A stretch of 61,262 nucleotides of DNA from Clostridiales bacterium (GCA_022800315.1 JAAWQC010000012.1:1-61262), one strand, 5' to 3'; positions 47,172 to 56,550 are shown, counted from the stretch's first letter. The notes: a model not told the origin generated them from the sequence alone. A program made the numbers and translations.

Positions 47172-49361
47172 TCAGATACCGAAGCGGAAGGTGTTCAGCA
47201 CCGCGCTGCTCCCGGCTTTCCAGGTGGCTACGCTGATGGTGACATAAGAGATTTGCAGCTTGCCGTCCGAGGGGAAAATCCCCTTGTTGCGCATATAGGC
47301 GCGGACGTCCACACTGCCGGATTTATTGACGTCTATGTCGTTCACCGTACCGTTCACCAGAGAAGACAGCTGGAGATAGCTGCTGCCGCTGCCATAATAA
47401 ATCATGGCGTTGACACCGGTGTGACTGTCGGCGGCGATACCACTGATGTTGTAGTACAGAAGCGGTGTGGCGTTCAGGTCCACGGTGGTGTTGTACACCG
47501 TTTTGACCGAAGGCCAGCTGGTGCCGTTGTTGGTCAGGGTTACCGAGCCGTTCGCGTTATAGGTCGGGGTCAGGATACCGGTAGCACCCAGATGTCCCGG
47601 GAAGTCGGTCGTAATTCCCTGGCGGGGCATCAGGTTGAGACCGCGCTCGTTGTTGATGACGGTAGGCGCCATATACATATTGTCAATGGTCATGGTGCCT
47701 GCCCCGCCGATATACAGGCGAATGGAGGTGATTTTGATCATGCCGTCGGCAGGGACGCTGTTGTCCCATGCCAGCGAACCGATAAAGTTGATCCGTCGGT
47801 TGTCGAACAGGGCGGCGGGGATGGGTTTGCCGGTTTCCGCGCCCAGAGAGGGCCCCCAATCGCTGGACAGATTGGCCTCCCGGTTGAGCTGGGACCCGCC
47901 GGTAGCGTTGTCCTGGATACCGAAGGCCATATTGAAGACGGCGTTGGTGTTTAAATTCAGATACAGATAAGGCATCTGGCGCACATTGTATACCTTATTG
48001 ACCGGGAAGGTCACCGTGCCGCCGGTTCCGGTGGAGGTGAGCACCAGCTTGCTGCCCTGATAGGCGGCCGAGATGTTTTCGCTGCCCGTGACCGCGGAGG
48101 CCGAGGCAGGCATCATACTGGTGGTGGGAACCGAGCGCGGGGTGGTCAGCCGGGCGATGAACACGCCGTTGCCCACCGACCTCTGTGCCGCCGCCAGTGT
48201 GTTGCGGACCTGATAGCCGCCGGAGGACGTCTTGGTCACCATGGTGGTGGAGCCGCCGCCGTCCAGCAGGACGGCGTACTGGCAGCCGTAATCCTCCGCC
48301 ATGACACGGGACATATCGTTGGCGGTGAAGCCGACGCCGCCCCCGGCGCCCCGGCCGTCGGTAGCAACCAGCACCACGGTGCCGTCGGCTTTGACGCCGA
48401 TAGCGGTCCGCTGGGCGGCCGCGGTGAACGCGCCGGCGGCGCTGCCGTAGCTGTAAGTCTGCGCCTGGCCGTTCACGACGATGGCGTAGCTGCCGCCGAT
48501 GGCGAAGTCGACCTTGTTCCATTTCTCATCGGTAAAGCGGAAATTCATCTCAATGGTATCGCCTACCGCGTACTGTTGTAAAGCGGTAGCCTTGTCGCCT
48601 TCGGCAGACAGCACGACCTGGTTCGCGCCGATGGCGGCGTTGCCGCCGGTGACGATGGAGGCGACGGTGCCGCGCAAACCGCCCTGGGGGCTGGCCGAAC
48701 CACTGGTCACGTTGATGACCAGCTCGCGGCCGCCGGATTCCTCATGGGTGGAGGAGCCGTATTTATCGGTGAAAAGAACCAGCTGGGCGCCGTTCCACCA
48801 TTCCCGCGTGCGGTTGACGCGGTCGATGGTGACCGAAGCACTGCCGCCGGGCTTCTGGCAGGAGGCGATCAAAGTCGGATTGGGTCCCGCAACGGCTTCT
48901 CCGTCCCGGGTGACGCCCAGGGCATAGAACATGTAGCCATCGGTGCCGGTGTCGGTCACCGGACTTTCCACAATCGCGCCGTCATCCATGGAGAAGCCCA
49001 TGGGAATCCCATTGGCGAACGAAAAGAAATCGCCATTCACGCCGCCTATAACGTCGTAGTTCGACTGGGCGTTCAGGGACGCGGCCATGGAGGAGGTGGT
49101 CTGGGAACCGTAGACATTGCCTCCCAGGACCAGATCGTAATAGGGATTGTGGGCGTCGTAGGTCAGGGAGTACAGGTTCTGTTTACCGCGGGGGGAGCTG
49201 GCGCTTTTCTGCTGCCGGTAAGTGACGTCGGCCGTCAGTTCGGTGGTGGAGACGGTACCGCTGGCGGTGAGGTAGTTGGCGCTGACCGCCATCACGCTGG
49301 TCAAACAGAATACCGCTGCCGCCGTACCGATCGTTAACCGTTTGAATAGCTTCCTTTTCAT
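47172..49361 (-). CDS. Secreted phosphodiester glycosidase family protein (NAGPA-like)
   Basis: The 729-residue protein starts with a signal peptide (MKRKLFKRLTIGTAAAVFCL, cleavage near residue 28). The phosphodiester glycosidase domain (PF09992) spans about 70-400: GGVNGDFFSFANGIPMGFSMDDG, AIGVKADGTVVLVATDGRG and YAVLLDGGGSTTMV. Two beta-sandwich repeats with carbohydrate-binding-like character follow (about 420-725, similar segments around ITSIRLYIGGAG and ISYVTISVATW). It is exported and probably removes or trims sugar-phosphate groups on surface polymers. Confidence 0.9.
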   Translation of the reverse strand: MKRKLFKRLTIGTAAAVFCLTSVMAVSANYLTASGTVSTTELTADVTYRQQKSASSPRGKQNLYSLTYDAHNPYYDLVLGGNVYGSQTTSSMAASLNAQSNYDVIGGVNGDFFSFANGIPMGFSMDDGAIVESPVTDTGTDGYMFYALGVTRDGEAVAGPNPTLIASCQKPGGSASVTIDRVNRTREWWNGAQLVLFTDKYGSSTHEESGGRELVINVTSGSASPQGGLRGTVASIVTGGNAAIGANQVVLSAEGDKATALQQYAVGDTIEMNFRFTDEKWNKVDFAIGGSYAIVVNGQAQTYSYGSAAGAFTAAAQRTAIGVKADGTVVLVATDGRGAGGGVGFTANDMSRVMAEDYGCQYAVLLDGGGSTTMVTKTSSGGYQVRNTLAAAQRSVGNGVFIARLTTPRSVPTTSMMPASASAVTGSENISAAYQGSKLVLTSTGTGGTVTFPVNKVYNVRQMPYLYLNLNTNAVFNMAFGIQDNATGGSQLNREANLSSDWGPSLGAETGKPIPAALFDNRRINFIGSLAWDNSVPADGMIKITSIRLYIGGAGTMTIDNMYMAPTVINNERGLNLMPRQGITTDFPGHLGATGILTPTYNANGSVTLTNNGTSWPSVKTVYNTTVDLNATPLLYYNISGIAADSHTGVNAMIYYGSGSSYLQLSSLVNGTVNDIDVNKSGSVDVRAYMRNKGIFPSDGKLQISYVTISVATWKAGSSAVLNTFRFGI

Positions 49362-49578
49362 GTTTCAACCTCCTTAATAACATAGCGTTGATGGAAAACT
49401 GCAGTGTACGCGGCCGGAATCGTTCCTATAATTGACTAAAAATTTATCACCACCTTCTAGGAAGATTATGGAAGTATGATAGCACCATTTGGCACAATAT
49501 GCAAATAAAAATCACAATTAGGCAATACGTAAATTATATATCCGTATTATACAAACGAATTATACCAGGGAGGGACAA

Positions 49579-49607
49579 TTGACACCCCTGGTTCCCGATG
49601 ATACACT
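49579..49607 (+). promoter_or_regulatory. Predicted sigma-A promoter for folC
   Basis: TTGACA at 49579-49584 and TACACT at 49602-49607 are spaced by 17 bases, 28 bases before the start codon. Confidence 0.75.
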
Positions 49608-49634
49608 GATGAATACGAAAAAGGAGGGGATGAC

Positions 49635-50942
49635 ATGGACTATCCACAGGCGCTGGCGGCCATTGAGGCACTGCATCCGGGAGAGATCAAGCCGGGGCTT
49701 CAACGTATGGAAAAGGCGTTGTCCCTGTTCGGCCATCCGCAGCGCCGGTTGAAGGTCGTCCACGTGGCGGGAACCAACGGAAAGGGTTCCACCGCCGCTA
49801 TGGTTCGCGCCCTGCTTACCGCCGCCGGCTGCCGCACCGGCCTGTTTTCCTCACCGGCGGTGACGGGACTGCGGGAGACTGTCGCCATTGACGGCGTGCC
49901 TGTTTCCGAGGGGGAGTTCGCCGCTCTCACCGAAGAGCTGATTCGCCGTCAGCCTGAGATGGGGGAGGCGGGGACACTGTCCGAATTCGAATTGCTGACG
50001 GCCCTGGCGCTGCTGCATTTTTCCCGCGAGCGGGTGGATTTCGCTGTTATGGAGTGCGGTATGGGGGGCCGGGACGACGCCACCAACGTGGTGCCCGCGC
50101 CAGCCGCCGCCGTGCTGACCCCGGTGGCGCTGGATCATACAGCCTGGCTGGGGAAAACGGTGGAGGAAATCACCCGGAACAAATGCGGTATCCTCAAGCC
50201 AGGCTGCACGGCGGTAACCTCTCCCGATCAGGGGCCGGAGGCCCTCGGCGTGCTCTATGAGGAAGCGGCGAAGAGGGGGGTCACGGTGCGTATGCCCTCG
50301 GCCGGGTCGGTTTCCCACCGGGAGGAGGGGGTTGAGGGGACCTCTTTTACCTGGAGGGGCCAGCGGCTGTTCCTCCCGCTGGCCGGCTCCCATCAGGTGG
50401 ACAATGCTCTGACAGCGATCGAAGCTGCGCGGGTATGTGTGCCGGAATTGTCTTCGCAGGCGGTGGAGCAGGGACTTTCGCAGGTTCGTATGCCCTGCCG
50501 GCAGGAATGGATGCCAGGAACGCCTCCCGTCCTGCTGGACGGGGCCCATAATCCCCATGGAGCGCTGGCCCTCGCCGATACCGTTCGTCGACTGCTGAAG
50601 GGCCGGCGGGTGATACTGATCGCCGCCATGCTGGCGGATAAGGATGAGGCGGGCTGGGCCTCCGCCTTCGCTCCTTTGTGCGCTGCCGCCGTATGCTGCG
50701 AGGCGAAGGGACCACGGCCGTCCCTGCCGGCGGAGGAACTGGCTGCCTGTCTGCGCCGGCAGGGCTGCCCGGCGGTGGAGACGGCTTCCTCACCCGTGGA
50801 AGCGCTGCGTCTGGCGGAGGAGCTGGCCGCCGGGGATTCCGACACGGTCGTGGCGGTTGCTGGGTCCTTCTATCTGTGTGCGGCCCTGCGGCCCCTCCTC
50901 CTGTCACGTGGCGGCAGCGGACTGCATGGCTATTCGATGTAA
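49635..50942 (+). CDS. folC: Dihydrofolate/folylpolyglutamate synthase FolC
   Basis: FolC adds glutamate to dihydropteroate and folate derivatives. The 435-residue product has the ATP-binding GTNGKGSTAAM at about residues 45-55, the omega-loop region FSSPAVTGLRETVAIDG, the Mur-ligase motif in ECGMGGRDDATNVV, LDHTAWLGKTVEEI, and the C-terminal domain with LLDGAHNPHGALAL. The length is normal. AAAAAGGAGGGG precedes the ATG, and a terminator follows before the sporulation operon. Confidence 0.95.
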   Translation: MDYPQALAAIEALHPGEIKPGLQRMEKALSLFGHPQRRLKVVHVAGTNGKGSTAAMVRALLTAAGCRTGLFSSPAVTGLRETVAIDGVPVSEGEFAALTEELIRRQPEMGEAGTLSEFELLTALALLHFSRERVDFAVMECGMGGRDDATNVVPAPAAAVLTPVALDHTAWLGKTVEEITRNKCGILKPGCTAVTSPDQGPEALGVLYEEAAKRGVTVRMPSAGSVSHREEGVEGTSFTWRGQRLFLPLAGSHQVDNALTAIEAARVCVPELSSQAVEQGLSQVRMPCRQEWMPGTPPVLLDGAHNPHGALALADTVRRLLKGRRVILIAAMLADKDEAGWASAFAPLCAAAVCCEAKGPRPSLPAEELAACLRRQGCPAVETASSPVEALRLAEELAAGDSDTVVAVAGSFYLCAALRPLLLSRGGSGLHGYSM

Positions 50943-51036
50943 ATCGCCGTTTTCAGACTCCAAACGACAAACAACCGGTCGTTTCAACAGAATATCTGCC
51001 GTTCTGACGGCGGTATTCCCGTCGTAAAACGGGGAC

Positions 51037-51067
51037 AAGCCTCTATCATGGGATAGAGGCTTTTTTT
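51037..51067 (+). terminator. Intrinsic terminator of folC
   Basis: AAGCCTCTATC and GATAGAGGC pair around ATGG and are followed by seven T. Confidence 0.9.
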
Positions 51068-51101
51068 GCGTGTATAACCGGATGGAAGTGGGGAATGTCG
51101 A

Positions 51102-51407
51102 ATGTCTTACCGTATCGAAACGGAAGGGGATACCATGACCGCCTGGCTGGGCGGGGAGCTGGATCACCATACCGCCGCCCAGATGAGGGAACAGGTGGAC
51201 GCCGCGGTGGACCGCCTGAAGCCGCACCAGCTGCGGCTGGATTTCAGCGGCATCAGCTTTATGGACAGTTCAGGCGTGGGGCTCATCATGGGCCGTTACC
51301 GCCTGATGAATATGCTGGGGGGCGGACTGACAGTCACGGGATGCTCCGACCGGGTGAGAAAAATGCTGATGCTGGCCGGCCTGGAACGGCTCAACATACT
51401 GGAATAA
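51102..51407 (+). CDS. spoIIAA: Anti-sigma F factor antagonist SpoIIAA
   Basis: This 101-residue STAS-domain protein has the phosphorylation site in ISFMDSSGVGLIMGR (Ser56/Ser57 region) and GGELDHHTA near residues 17-25. In the forespore, dephosphorylated SpoIIAA binds SpoIIAB and frees sigma F. It is the first gene of the spoIIA operon. The start is ATG 51102 with only a weak ribosome site, as in other clostridial spoIIA operons. It is directly followed by spoIIAB. Confidence 0.95.
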   Translation: MSYRIETEGDTMTAWLGGELDHHTAAQMREQVDAAVDRLKPHQLRLDFSGISFMDSSGVGLIMGRYRLMNMLGGGLTVTGCSDRVRKMLMLAGLERLNILE

Positions 51408-51434
51408 AGGGAACGGAAGGGAAGGAATACATAG

Positions 51435-51929
51435 ATGAAACCGATCAACCAGATGAAGGTGGTTTTTCCCAGCCTGTCGTCCAACGAGGCCTTTGCACGG
51501 TCGGCCGCCGCGGCGTTCGTGGCGCAGCTCGACCCGGCGGTAGATGAACTGGCGGACCTGCGCACTGCGGTATCCGAAGCGGTTACCAACTGCATCGTGC
51601 ACGCCTACGCCGACAGGATCGGCGATATTACGCTGACCGTCCGTCTGTACGAGGGCGGGAAGGTGTCGATCAAAATCCGCGACAGGGGCTGCGGCATCAC
51701 CAATATTTCGCAGGCAATGGAACCGTTGTTTACCACCGGCGGCGAGGAACGGTCGGGCCTCGGCTTTTCGGTAATGGAGAGTTTCACCGACCGGCTGAAG
51801 GTCACCTCCCATCCCGGACGGGGTACCTGCGTCACCATGGAAAAGCGGGTGGCGCAGAAAATTGGCCGCGGCAGAGAGGAGGACGGCTCGGCCTCCTCCG
51901 CCGGTAAAGGGCGGTCGAAAAAACATTGA
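51435..51929 (+). CDS. spoIIAB: Anti-sigma F factor and serine kinase SpoIIAB
   Basis: The 164-residue GHKL-type protein both binds sigma F and phosphorylates SpoIIAA. The N box is in AVSEAVTNCIVHAY, G1 in IRDRGCGI and G2 in GEERSGLGFSVM. It is a little longer than the Bacillus protein because of a basic tail. The stop overlaps the sigF start, so the regulator and its target are coupled in translation. The start follows GGGAAGG. Confidence 0.95.
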   Translation: MKPINQMKVVFPSLSSNEAFARSAAAAFVAQLDPAVDELADLRTAVSEAVTNCIVHAYADRIGDITLTVRLYEGGKVSIKIRDRGCGITNISQAMEPLFTTGGEERSGLGFSVMESFTDRLKVTSHPGRGTCVTMEKRVAQKIGRGREEDGSASSAGKGRSKKH

Positions 51930-52585
51930 TCGGGCGGGAGGAGCGGATTTGTGAGAACATCGGGCTGGTCCATTCCTGCGCCCGGCGTTTTCTCGGCCGC
52001 GGAATCGAATACGACGATCTGTTTCAGGCAGGCTGTATGGGCCTGGTAAAGGCGGCGGACGGCTTCGACGAGGAGCGGGGCCTGCGTTTTTCTACTTATG
52101 CTGTACCGGTAATCCTGGGCGAAATCCGCCGTCTGTTCCGCGATGGCGGCACGGTCAAGGTCAGCCGTTCCCTGAAGGAGTTGTCGATGCACGCTGTGCG
52201 GGAGCGGGAGAGTTTCCTCACCTCCCAGGGACGGGAACCCACCGTCAACGAGCTGGCAGACCTGCTGGGGGTGGAACCGGAACAGGCGGTGGAAGCGCTG
52301 GGCGCCTCTCTGCCGCCCCTGTCCCTCACCCGATCCTCCGACGAGGACGATGGGGAGCAGATTGATCTGCCCGTTTCCCCCCCCGAGGAAAAAATAACCG
52401 ATCATCTGGCCCTGCGTCAGGTGCTGGGGGAACTGCCTCCTCAGGACCGCGCCCTGATCGTGCTGCGCTATCTCAACAGCAATACCCAGCAGGCTACCGC
52501 CGAAAAGCTGGGGATGACCCAGGTACAGGTATCCCGTCGGGAACGGGCCATCCTGGCCCGTATGCGGGAAAAACTGACTGGCTAG
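51926..52585 (+). CDS. sigF: Forespore sigma factor sigma F (SpoIIAC)
   Basis: The 219-residue sigma factor has region 2 (YDDLFQAGCMGLVKAADGFD, RFSTYAVPVILGEIRRLFRD), region 3 and region 4 with TAEKLGMTQVQVSRRERAIL. It drives early forespore genes after release by SpoIIAA. The start is TTG 51926, inside the spoIIAB end, consistent with coupled translation. A terminator follows at 52601-52632. Confidence 0.95.
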   Translation: MIGREERICENIGLVHSCARRFLGRGIEYDDLFQAGCMGLVKAADGFDEERGLRFSTYAVPVILGEIRRLFRDGGTVKVSRSLKELSMHAVRERESFLTSQGREPTVNELADLLGVEPEQAVEALGASLPPLSLTRSSDEDDGEQIDLPVSPPEEKITDHLALRQVLGELPPQDRALIVLRYLNSNTQQATAEKLGMTQVQVSRRERAILARMREKLTG

Positions 52586-52600
52586 AATCAAGTGGAAAAC

Positions 52601-52632
52601 AAAGCCGCCCGGATTGTGATCCGGGCGGCTTT
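52601..52632 (+). terminator. Intrinsic terminator of the spoIIA operon
   Basis: AAAGCCGCCCGGAT and ATCCGGGCGGCTTT pair around TGTG. Confidence 0.85.
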
Positions 52633-52772
52633 GTGATATACTGTCCTCAACCGCAGGAACGACGGTCGAGGATCGGAAGAATACCCTTTCGGGACGAAGT
52701 CCCTCCGCGGCACTCGCCGCGCCGGATATCAATCCAGGTGGATAAAAATTGATGATATACTGACGCCAGGCA

Positions 52773-52794
52773 TTGACACGGACTCCAGGAGTCC
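52773..52794 (+). promoter_or_regulatory. Candidate promoter -35 and operator dyad for the lipoprotein gene
   Basis: TTGACA at 52773-52778 is followed directly by the dyad GGACTCC-A-GGAGTCC at 52780-52794. A repressor bound there would block polymerase; the -10 is not clear (TCTGAT at the right distance is poor). Confidence 0.4.
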
Positions 52795-52832
52795 ATCTGA
52801 TTTTTAATAGTGACTTGAGGGGGAGAGACCTG

Positions 52833-53528
52833 ATGTTTTCAATAAAGAAAAAACTTCTGACTGCCGGAGCAGCCGCTGCGCTGGCGGTTACCTTGACAGG
52901 GTGCCATGCGGTGATGTACTTTCAGCAGGAAGTGATGGGCTTTGACGCTTCCGGATATGTGGAGGCGACGCTGGACTGCCAGTATAAAGCGGAATTTCAG
53001 GAATATAAAAAACTGACCAAGAGTACCGATGAGGAGGCCGCGAATATTTACGAAGAAGGGATGGAAGCGGAAAGTATATCGTTTGAATATTTCTATAATG
53101 TCACCCTGAACGACGACGACCGGGCCAAAGTGATCGACATGTATAAATTATTATATACGAAGGCGCAGTACACCGTGGGGGAAGCGGTGCGGAACAAGAG
53201 CGGTTCCGCCGACCGCTACATGGTGGAAGTGCGAGTGAAGCCGCTGCAGATATTTGACAATATCCAGAGTGATTATGAAGTTTTCTGGGAAGAGTTCTCC
53301 GGCCGCTATACGGAGGAGGAGCTGCTGGCGATGACCAACAGCGAGCAGGAGGGATACATCAGCGCCTACGTGGGTGGGGTCATCAATCTGATCAATCGCC
53401 ACATTGACACGGTGACCTATGGGGAAGAAACCGCCATACAGGTTCGTGTGGAAGAAACCACCGACGGTTTTTATGAGATGAACAAACAGGATTTTCAGGC
53501 GGTAGATATGGCAATCATCGCCTACTGA
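52833..53528 (+). CDS. Predicted lipoprotein, function unknown
   Basis: The product is 231 residues. The N-terminus has a basic start and hydrophobic stretch ending in the lipobox LTGC (Cys24), so it should be anchored outside the membrane. The rest is a soluble acidic domain with YVEATLDCQYKAEFQEYKKL and a mixed alpha/beta fold like DUF5105-type lipoproteins, though I cannot assign it firmly. ATG 52833 is used because GAGGGGGAG lies just before it; the in-frame extension upstream is not a signal peptide. Confidence 0.78.
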   Translation: MFSIKKKLLTAGAAAALAVTLTGCHAVMYFQQEVMGFDASGYVEATLDCQYKAEFQEYKKLTKSTDEEAANIYEEGMEAESISFEYFYNVTLNDDDRAKVIDMYKLLYTKAQYTVGEAVRNKSGSADRYMVEVRVKPLQIFDNIQSDYEVFWEEFSGRYTEEELLAMTNSEQEGYISAYVGGVINLINRHIDTVTYGEETAIQVRVEETTDGFYEMNKQDFQAVDMAIIAY

Positions 53529-53537
53529 TCAAAAGGA

Positions 53538-53568
53538 GGGAGACGGCGCACCGTCTCTCTTCTTTTTT
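53538..53568 (+). terminator. Intrinsic terminator of the lipoprotein gene
   Basis: GAGACGG and CCGTCTC pair around CGCA and are followed by a T-rich run. Confidence 0.8.
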
Positions 53569-53589
53569 GCGCGTGGGGGAAGAAAGGAC

Positions 53590-53617
53590 TTGACAAAGGC
53601 GGGGTTTATGGTAAAAT
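53590..53617 (+). promoter_or_regulatory. Predicted sigma-A promoter for the tRNA pair
   Basis: TTGACA at 53590-53595 and TAAAAT at 53612-53617 are spaced by 16 bases, 30 bases before the first tRNA. Confidence 0.7.
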
Positions 53618-53647
53618 AATTTGCGTGCCGAATGCACATCCGAGTGA

Positions 53648-53724
53648 GGGCCTTTAGCTCAGTTGGTTAGAGCAACCGGCTCATAACCGGTCGGTCCCGG
53701 GTTCGAGTCCCCGAAGGCCCACCA
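53648..53724 (+). tRNA. tRNA with CAT anticodon (Met or Ile2)
   Basis: GGGCCTT pairs with AAGGCCC, ACCA is encoded, and the anticodon CAT sits at 53682-53684 in loop CTCATAA. Its body resembles Bacillus tRNA-Ile2 (TTTAGCTCAGTTGGTTAGAG) as much as elongator Met, so lysidine-modified Ile2 cannot be excluded by eye. Confidence 0.9.
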
Positions 53725-53777
53725 TTGACGGGACGCCGGAGGCCGGCTCGCCGGCCTCCGCATCTTATTTGACATAC

Positions 53778-53853
53778 AGGGGTTTAGCTCAGTTGGTAGA
53801 GCAGTGGTCTCCAAAACCACGTGCCGAGGGTTCAAATCCTTCAACCCCTGCCA
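53778..53853 (+). tRNA. tRNA-Trp (anticodon CCA)
   Basis: AGGGGTT pairs with AACCCCT, the anticodon CCA lies at 53811-53813 in the loop TCTCCAAAA, and the gene ends with an encoded GCCA. Confidence 0.95.
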
Positions 53854-53856
53854 CGT

Positions 53857-53892
53857 CGCCGCAAGCTACAAATCGCTTGCGGCGATTTTTTT
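53857..53892 (+). terminator. Intrinsic terminator of the tRNA pair
   Basis: CGCCGCAAGC and GCTTGCGGCG pair around an eight-base loop and are followed by ATTTTTTT. Confidence 0.9.
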
Positions 53893-53895
53893 GTT

Positions 53896-54150
53896 ATGGA
53901 AACCACCGGCTGTGCCGGTGGAGGACCCTCATAAAAAGCTTTAGCTTCAAGCACCGAGCGAAGCGAGCTACTAACAACAATCTTAATAGTAACGAAAAGA
54001 TTATCGTTAGAATAGGATTGCCCGTTTACGGGCGGCAGGGCAAGTGATGTGAAAGAGAGACATTTCAGTGCGTCTTTAGATGTTTGACGGTAACCATGCC
54101 CTTCCAGGGCTTACTCAAGCCACCAGCTAAGCTGGTGGTCATGACTATTG
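53896..54150. mobile_element. IS200/IS605-type remnant without transposase (PATE-like)
   Basis: Two subterminal hairpins, CCACCGGC-TGT-GCCGGTGG at 53903-53921 and CCACCAGC-TAA-GCTGGTGG at 54120-54138, have the same stem length and three-base loop, the hallmark of IS200/IS605 ends. The 200 bases between them carry no transposase frame, so this is a non-autonomous derivative. It lies directly behind a tRNA terminator. Confidence 0.65.
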
Positions 54151-54453
54151 AGCTAAGAAGGATTTACCGCCTTGCCATGATTTTTTCGTAAAAGGGTATA
54201 AAAACGAATCTCGCCAGTTATTCAGCGTCCTTTTTATTCACTGTTTCCCTCTTTATGAATAGAAAAGCATTGAACTGAAATCAAAATCTTACGACAAGTT
54301 GAGAAAAACCATCGGTCACCAGATTCTCCCTACTTCAAACAGAATCAATTCTTTTGTCTTTTGGCAGCTGATTATTGCCTGCCGTCTGATTTCTTGCTGC
54401 TTCAGGGCTTTTTTACGCTGCATTTCCTGAAAATGCCCCTGCCCAAAGAGCGT
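54151..54453. other. AT-rich spacer after the IS200-like remnant
   Basis: About 300 bases without an open frame bearing a ribosome site. I see nothing else; it is the 3' flank of the collagen-like gene. Confidence 0.4.
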
Positions 54454-55083
54454 TTATGATAGTTTGACAATATTAAGTGATGCGCCGGTACCCTCTTGTA
54501 ACGTAATGGTTCCATTTACACCATATAATTGCAATGACAATACATCACCTGCCGCTAAAGGCTGCATGAAGGTTACACTATATTCGTTAGAGGATGTTAC
54601 TGAGGTATTAATTGAATTCGCTAATGGCGCGCTGTTTAATGTTATTCTCGATGACATCGGTAATCCCGACGTCATTTTGATATTATAGGCAATCAAATAG
54701 ATCCCGGATTGGGCAACGGTAAATTCTGTATTCGTTGCATCCGCAGTAAATCCGTCCAGATAAGGTTGGACAGGCAGAGGGATATCCGTCCCATCAGTGG
54801 TTACCGCTATAGCGTTTGCTGAGGTATTCAGTGCTGACATTGCGGCAGAAATTACAGTTGTTCCCGTTGCTCCGGTAGCGCCTGTCGCCCCATTGGCTCC
54901 CGTAGCTCCTGCGGGGCCGGTTGCACCGGTAACCCCGGCCGGTCCCGTATTGCCTTGAGGACCGGTAGCACCGGTGGGACCAGTCGGACCCGCAGGTCCT
55001 ACAGGTCCTTGACAGCATATGCATCCATAACAAACCCCCGGGTAATTACAATATGGATGACCACAATTTCTATTTATACTCAT
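54454..55083 (-). CDS. Collagen-like, BclA-type spore surface protein
   Basis: The 209-residue product has a short Cys-rich start ([17 protein letters not shown]), a collagen-like stretch of about 16 Gly-X-Y triplets with many GPT/GAT units (about residues 25-77), and a C-terminal jelly-roll-like domain (about 80-209). That layout is typical of BclA-type exosporium filament proteins. The many Thr residues could be glycosylated. A sporulation role fits the spoIIA genes nearby but is inferred. It is flanked by AT-rich spacers. Confidence 0.85.
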   Translation of the reverse strand: MSINRNCGHPYCNYPGVCYGCICCQGPVGPAGPTGPTGATGPQGNTGPAGVTGATGPAGATGANGATGATGATGTTVISAAMSALNTSANAIAVTTDGTDIPLPVQPYLDGFTADATNTEFTVAQSGIYLIAYNIKMTSGLPMSSRITLNSAPLANSINTSVTSSNEYSVTFMQPLAAGDVLSLQLYGVNGTITLQEGTGASLNIVKLS

Positions 55084-55317
55084 ACAAATGAAATGCCTCC
55101 TAATGAATACTGCAGAAAGTAAAAACTGAAGAATGACACATATTCATTTTATTCGCTTACATCGGGAATGGTTCTTCCATTTAGACAGGCAATAGGATAA
55201 AGCACCTGGCAAAATTGAATGCGTATAATCTCTTTTCCGATAGTGCCCTTTTCACGAGTTTATCAATAACACGCGCCGGAGAAAAAGCCTTGTGTTCTCC
55301 AAGTGAAAAAACGGCAC

Positions 55318-56550
55318 TTATCCCTTCTCAATACCGTTTTGTTCCATAGCAGAATCTATCGACTGTCCCGCTTCCCTTTGCAGCAGCCATTTATAGGTCA
55401 TATCCACGCCGAACGCGCCCAGCGGTGCAGTGATCAGAATGGCCAGCACAGCGACAGTCAGCACGATTTTTCCACAGGGCAAACCCAATGCCATAGGGAT
55501 CGAGCCGATGGCCGCCTGCACGGTTGCCTTGGGCAGATACGCGATCATGCAAAACAGGCGTTCCTTCATGAGCAGTTTTGTTTTCAGCAGGCAGCAGAAC
55601 ACACCGAGTATGCGAAACAGCAGTGCACCGACGACTGCCAGTACTGCCGTCAGCCCGGCCGATGCCGCGTATTGAATATCTACTGTGGCACCCACCAGCA
55701 CGAACAGCAGAATTTCCGCCGCAATCCAAAGTTTGGAAAATTTGCACGACAGCCTTTTGGCGACATCGCCCTTTCTTTTTTGCAGTGCAGCCCCCATGCT
55801 CATAACAGCAAGCAGCCCTGAGACGGGAACCGATCCTTTGAGCGCCGCTTCCAACGCAACCAGGAGAAACGCCGCGCTGAGCAGAATCACCACCTTGACA
55901 GAATCCCGTATATGAAATTTTTGGAAAAACCAGGCAAGGGCGAGTCCCAGCCCGATTCCGACAATGAGCCCTAGTACAATAGACACCGGGATCTGCACAA
56001 AACGGACGGGTGAAATGCTTTCCCCCTGTGCCAGCCCTGTAAAGGCTGTAAATAAGACGATGACAAATACGTCGTCCACTGAAGCCCCTGTCATAATCAG
56101 CTGCGGTATGCTCTGGCCCGTCCCATACCGGTCTTCCATCAGATGAAGCATTTTGGGCACTATCACCGCCGGAGATACGGCACTCACCACAGCGCCCATG
56201 ATGGCGGCGTCCAGCATGGAAATACCCAACAGCTTCGGGGCAATCAGCACCATTCCCGCGATTTCAAAACAGGCTGGTACAAAACACATGAGGATGGCGG
56301 GGCGCCCCACCTTTTTCAAATCTCGAATATCGAGATTCAACCCTGCCCGCATCAGGATGATAATCAGGGCGATTTGGCGCAGTTCGGCGGAAATCCCTAA
56401 AAGAGAACCGTCCAGTAGATTGAGCGCGTAGGGCCCTAGGACGATGCCGGTGATGAGCATCCCCATCAAACCGGGAATTTTCAGCTTCTGAAAAAGGGAA
56501 CTGAGCAGTATACCGCAAAGAAAAACGAGCGCTAAACTGGTAAGCATCAT
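55318..56550 (-). CDS. Cation:proton antiporter (CPA family), fluoride-riboswitch-controlled
   Basis: The 410-residue membrane protein has 10-13 hydrophobic segments over its whole length and the antiporter-type LKIPGLMGMLITGIVLGPYA start, SPAVIVPKMLHLM and GASVDDVFVIVLFTAF, with the charged pair in a membrane helix typical of CPA transporters. Its leader is a fluoride riboswitch, so it should be made when fluoride accumulates. Na+/H+-type antiporters behind this riboswitch are known and are thought to relieve fluoride stress. The start is the first of two adjacent ATGs, after GGGGAGGG. Confidence 0.9.
   Translation of the reverse strand: MMLTSLALVFLCGILLSSLFQKLKIPGLMGMLITGIVLGPYALNLLDGSLLGISAELRQIALIIILMRAGLNLDIRDLKKVGRPAILMCFVPACFEIAGMVLIAPKLLGISMLDAAIMGAVVSAVSPAVIVPKMLHLMEDRYGTGQSIPQLIMTGASVDDVFVIVLFTAFTGLAQGESISPVRFVQIPVSIVLGLIVGIGLGLALAWFFQKFHIRDSVKVVILLSAAFLLVALEAALKGSVPVSGLLAVMSMGAALQKRKGDVAKRLSCKFSKLWIAAEILLFVLVGATVDIQYAASAGLTAVLAVVGALLFRILGVFCCLLKTKLLMKERLFCMIAYLPKATVQAAIGSIPMALGLPCGKIVLTVAVLAILITAPLGAFGVDMTYKWLLQREAGQSIDSAMEQNGIEKG

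Noticed and set aside
51060-51101. Sigma-H promoter before spoIIAA
   Set aside because: A GGATG element and a GAAT element are present at about the right spacing, but the -10 would overlap the start codon, so the match is not convincing.
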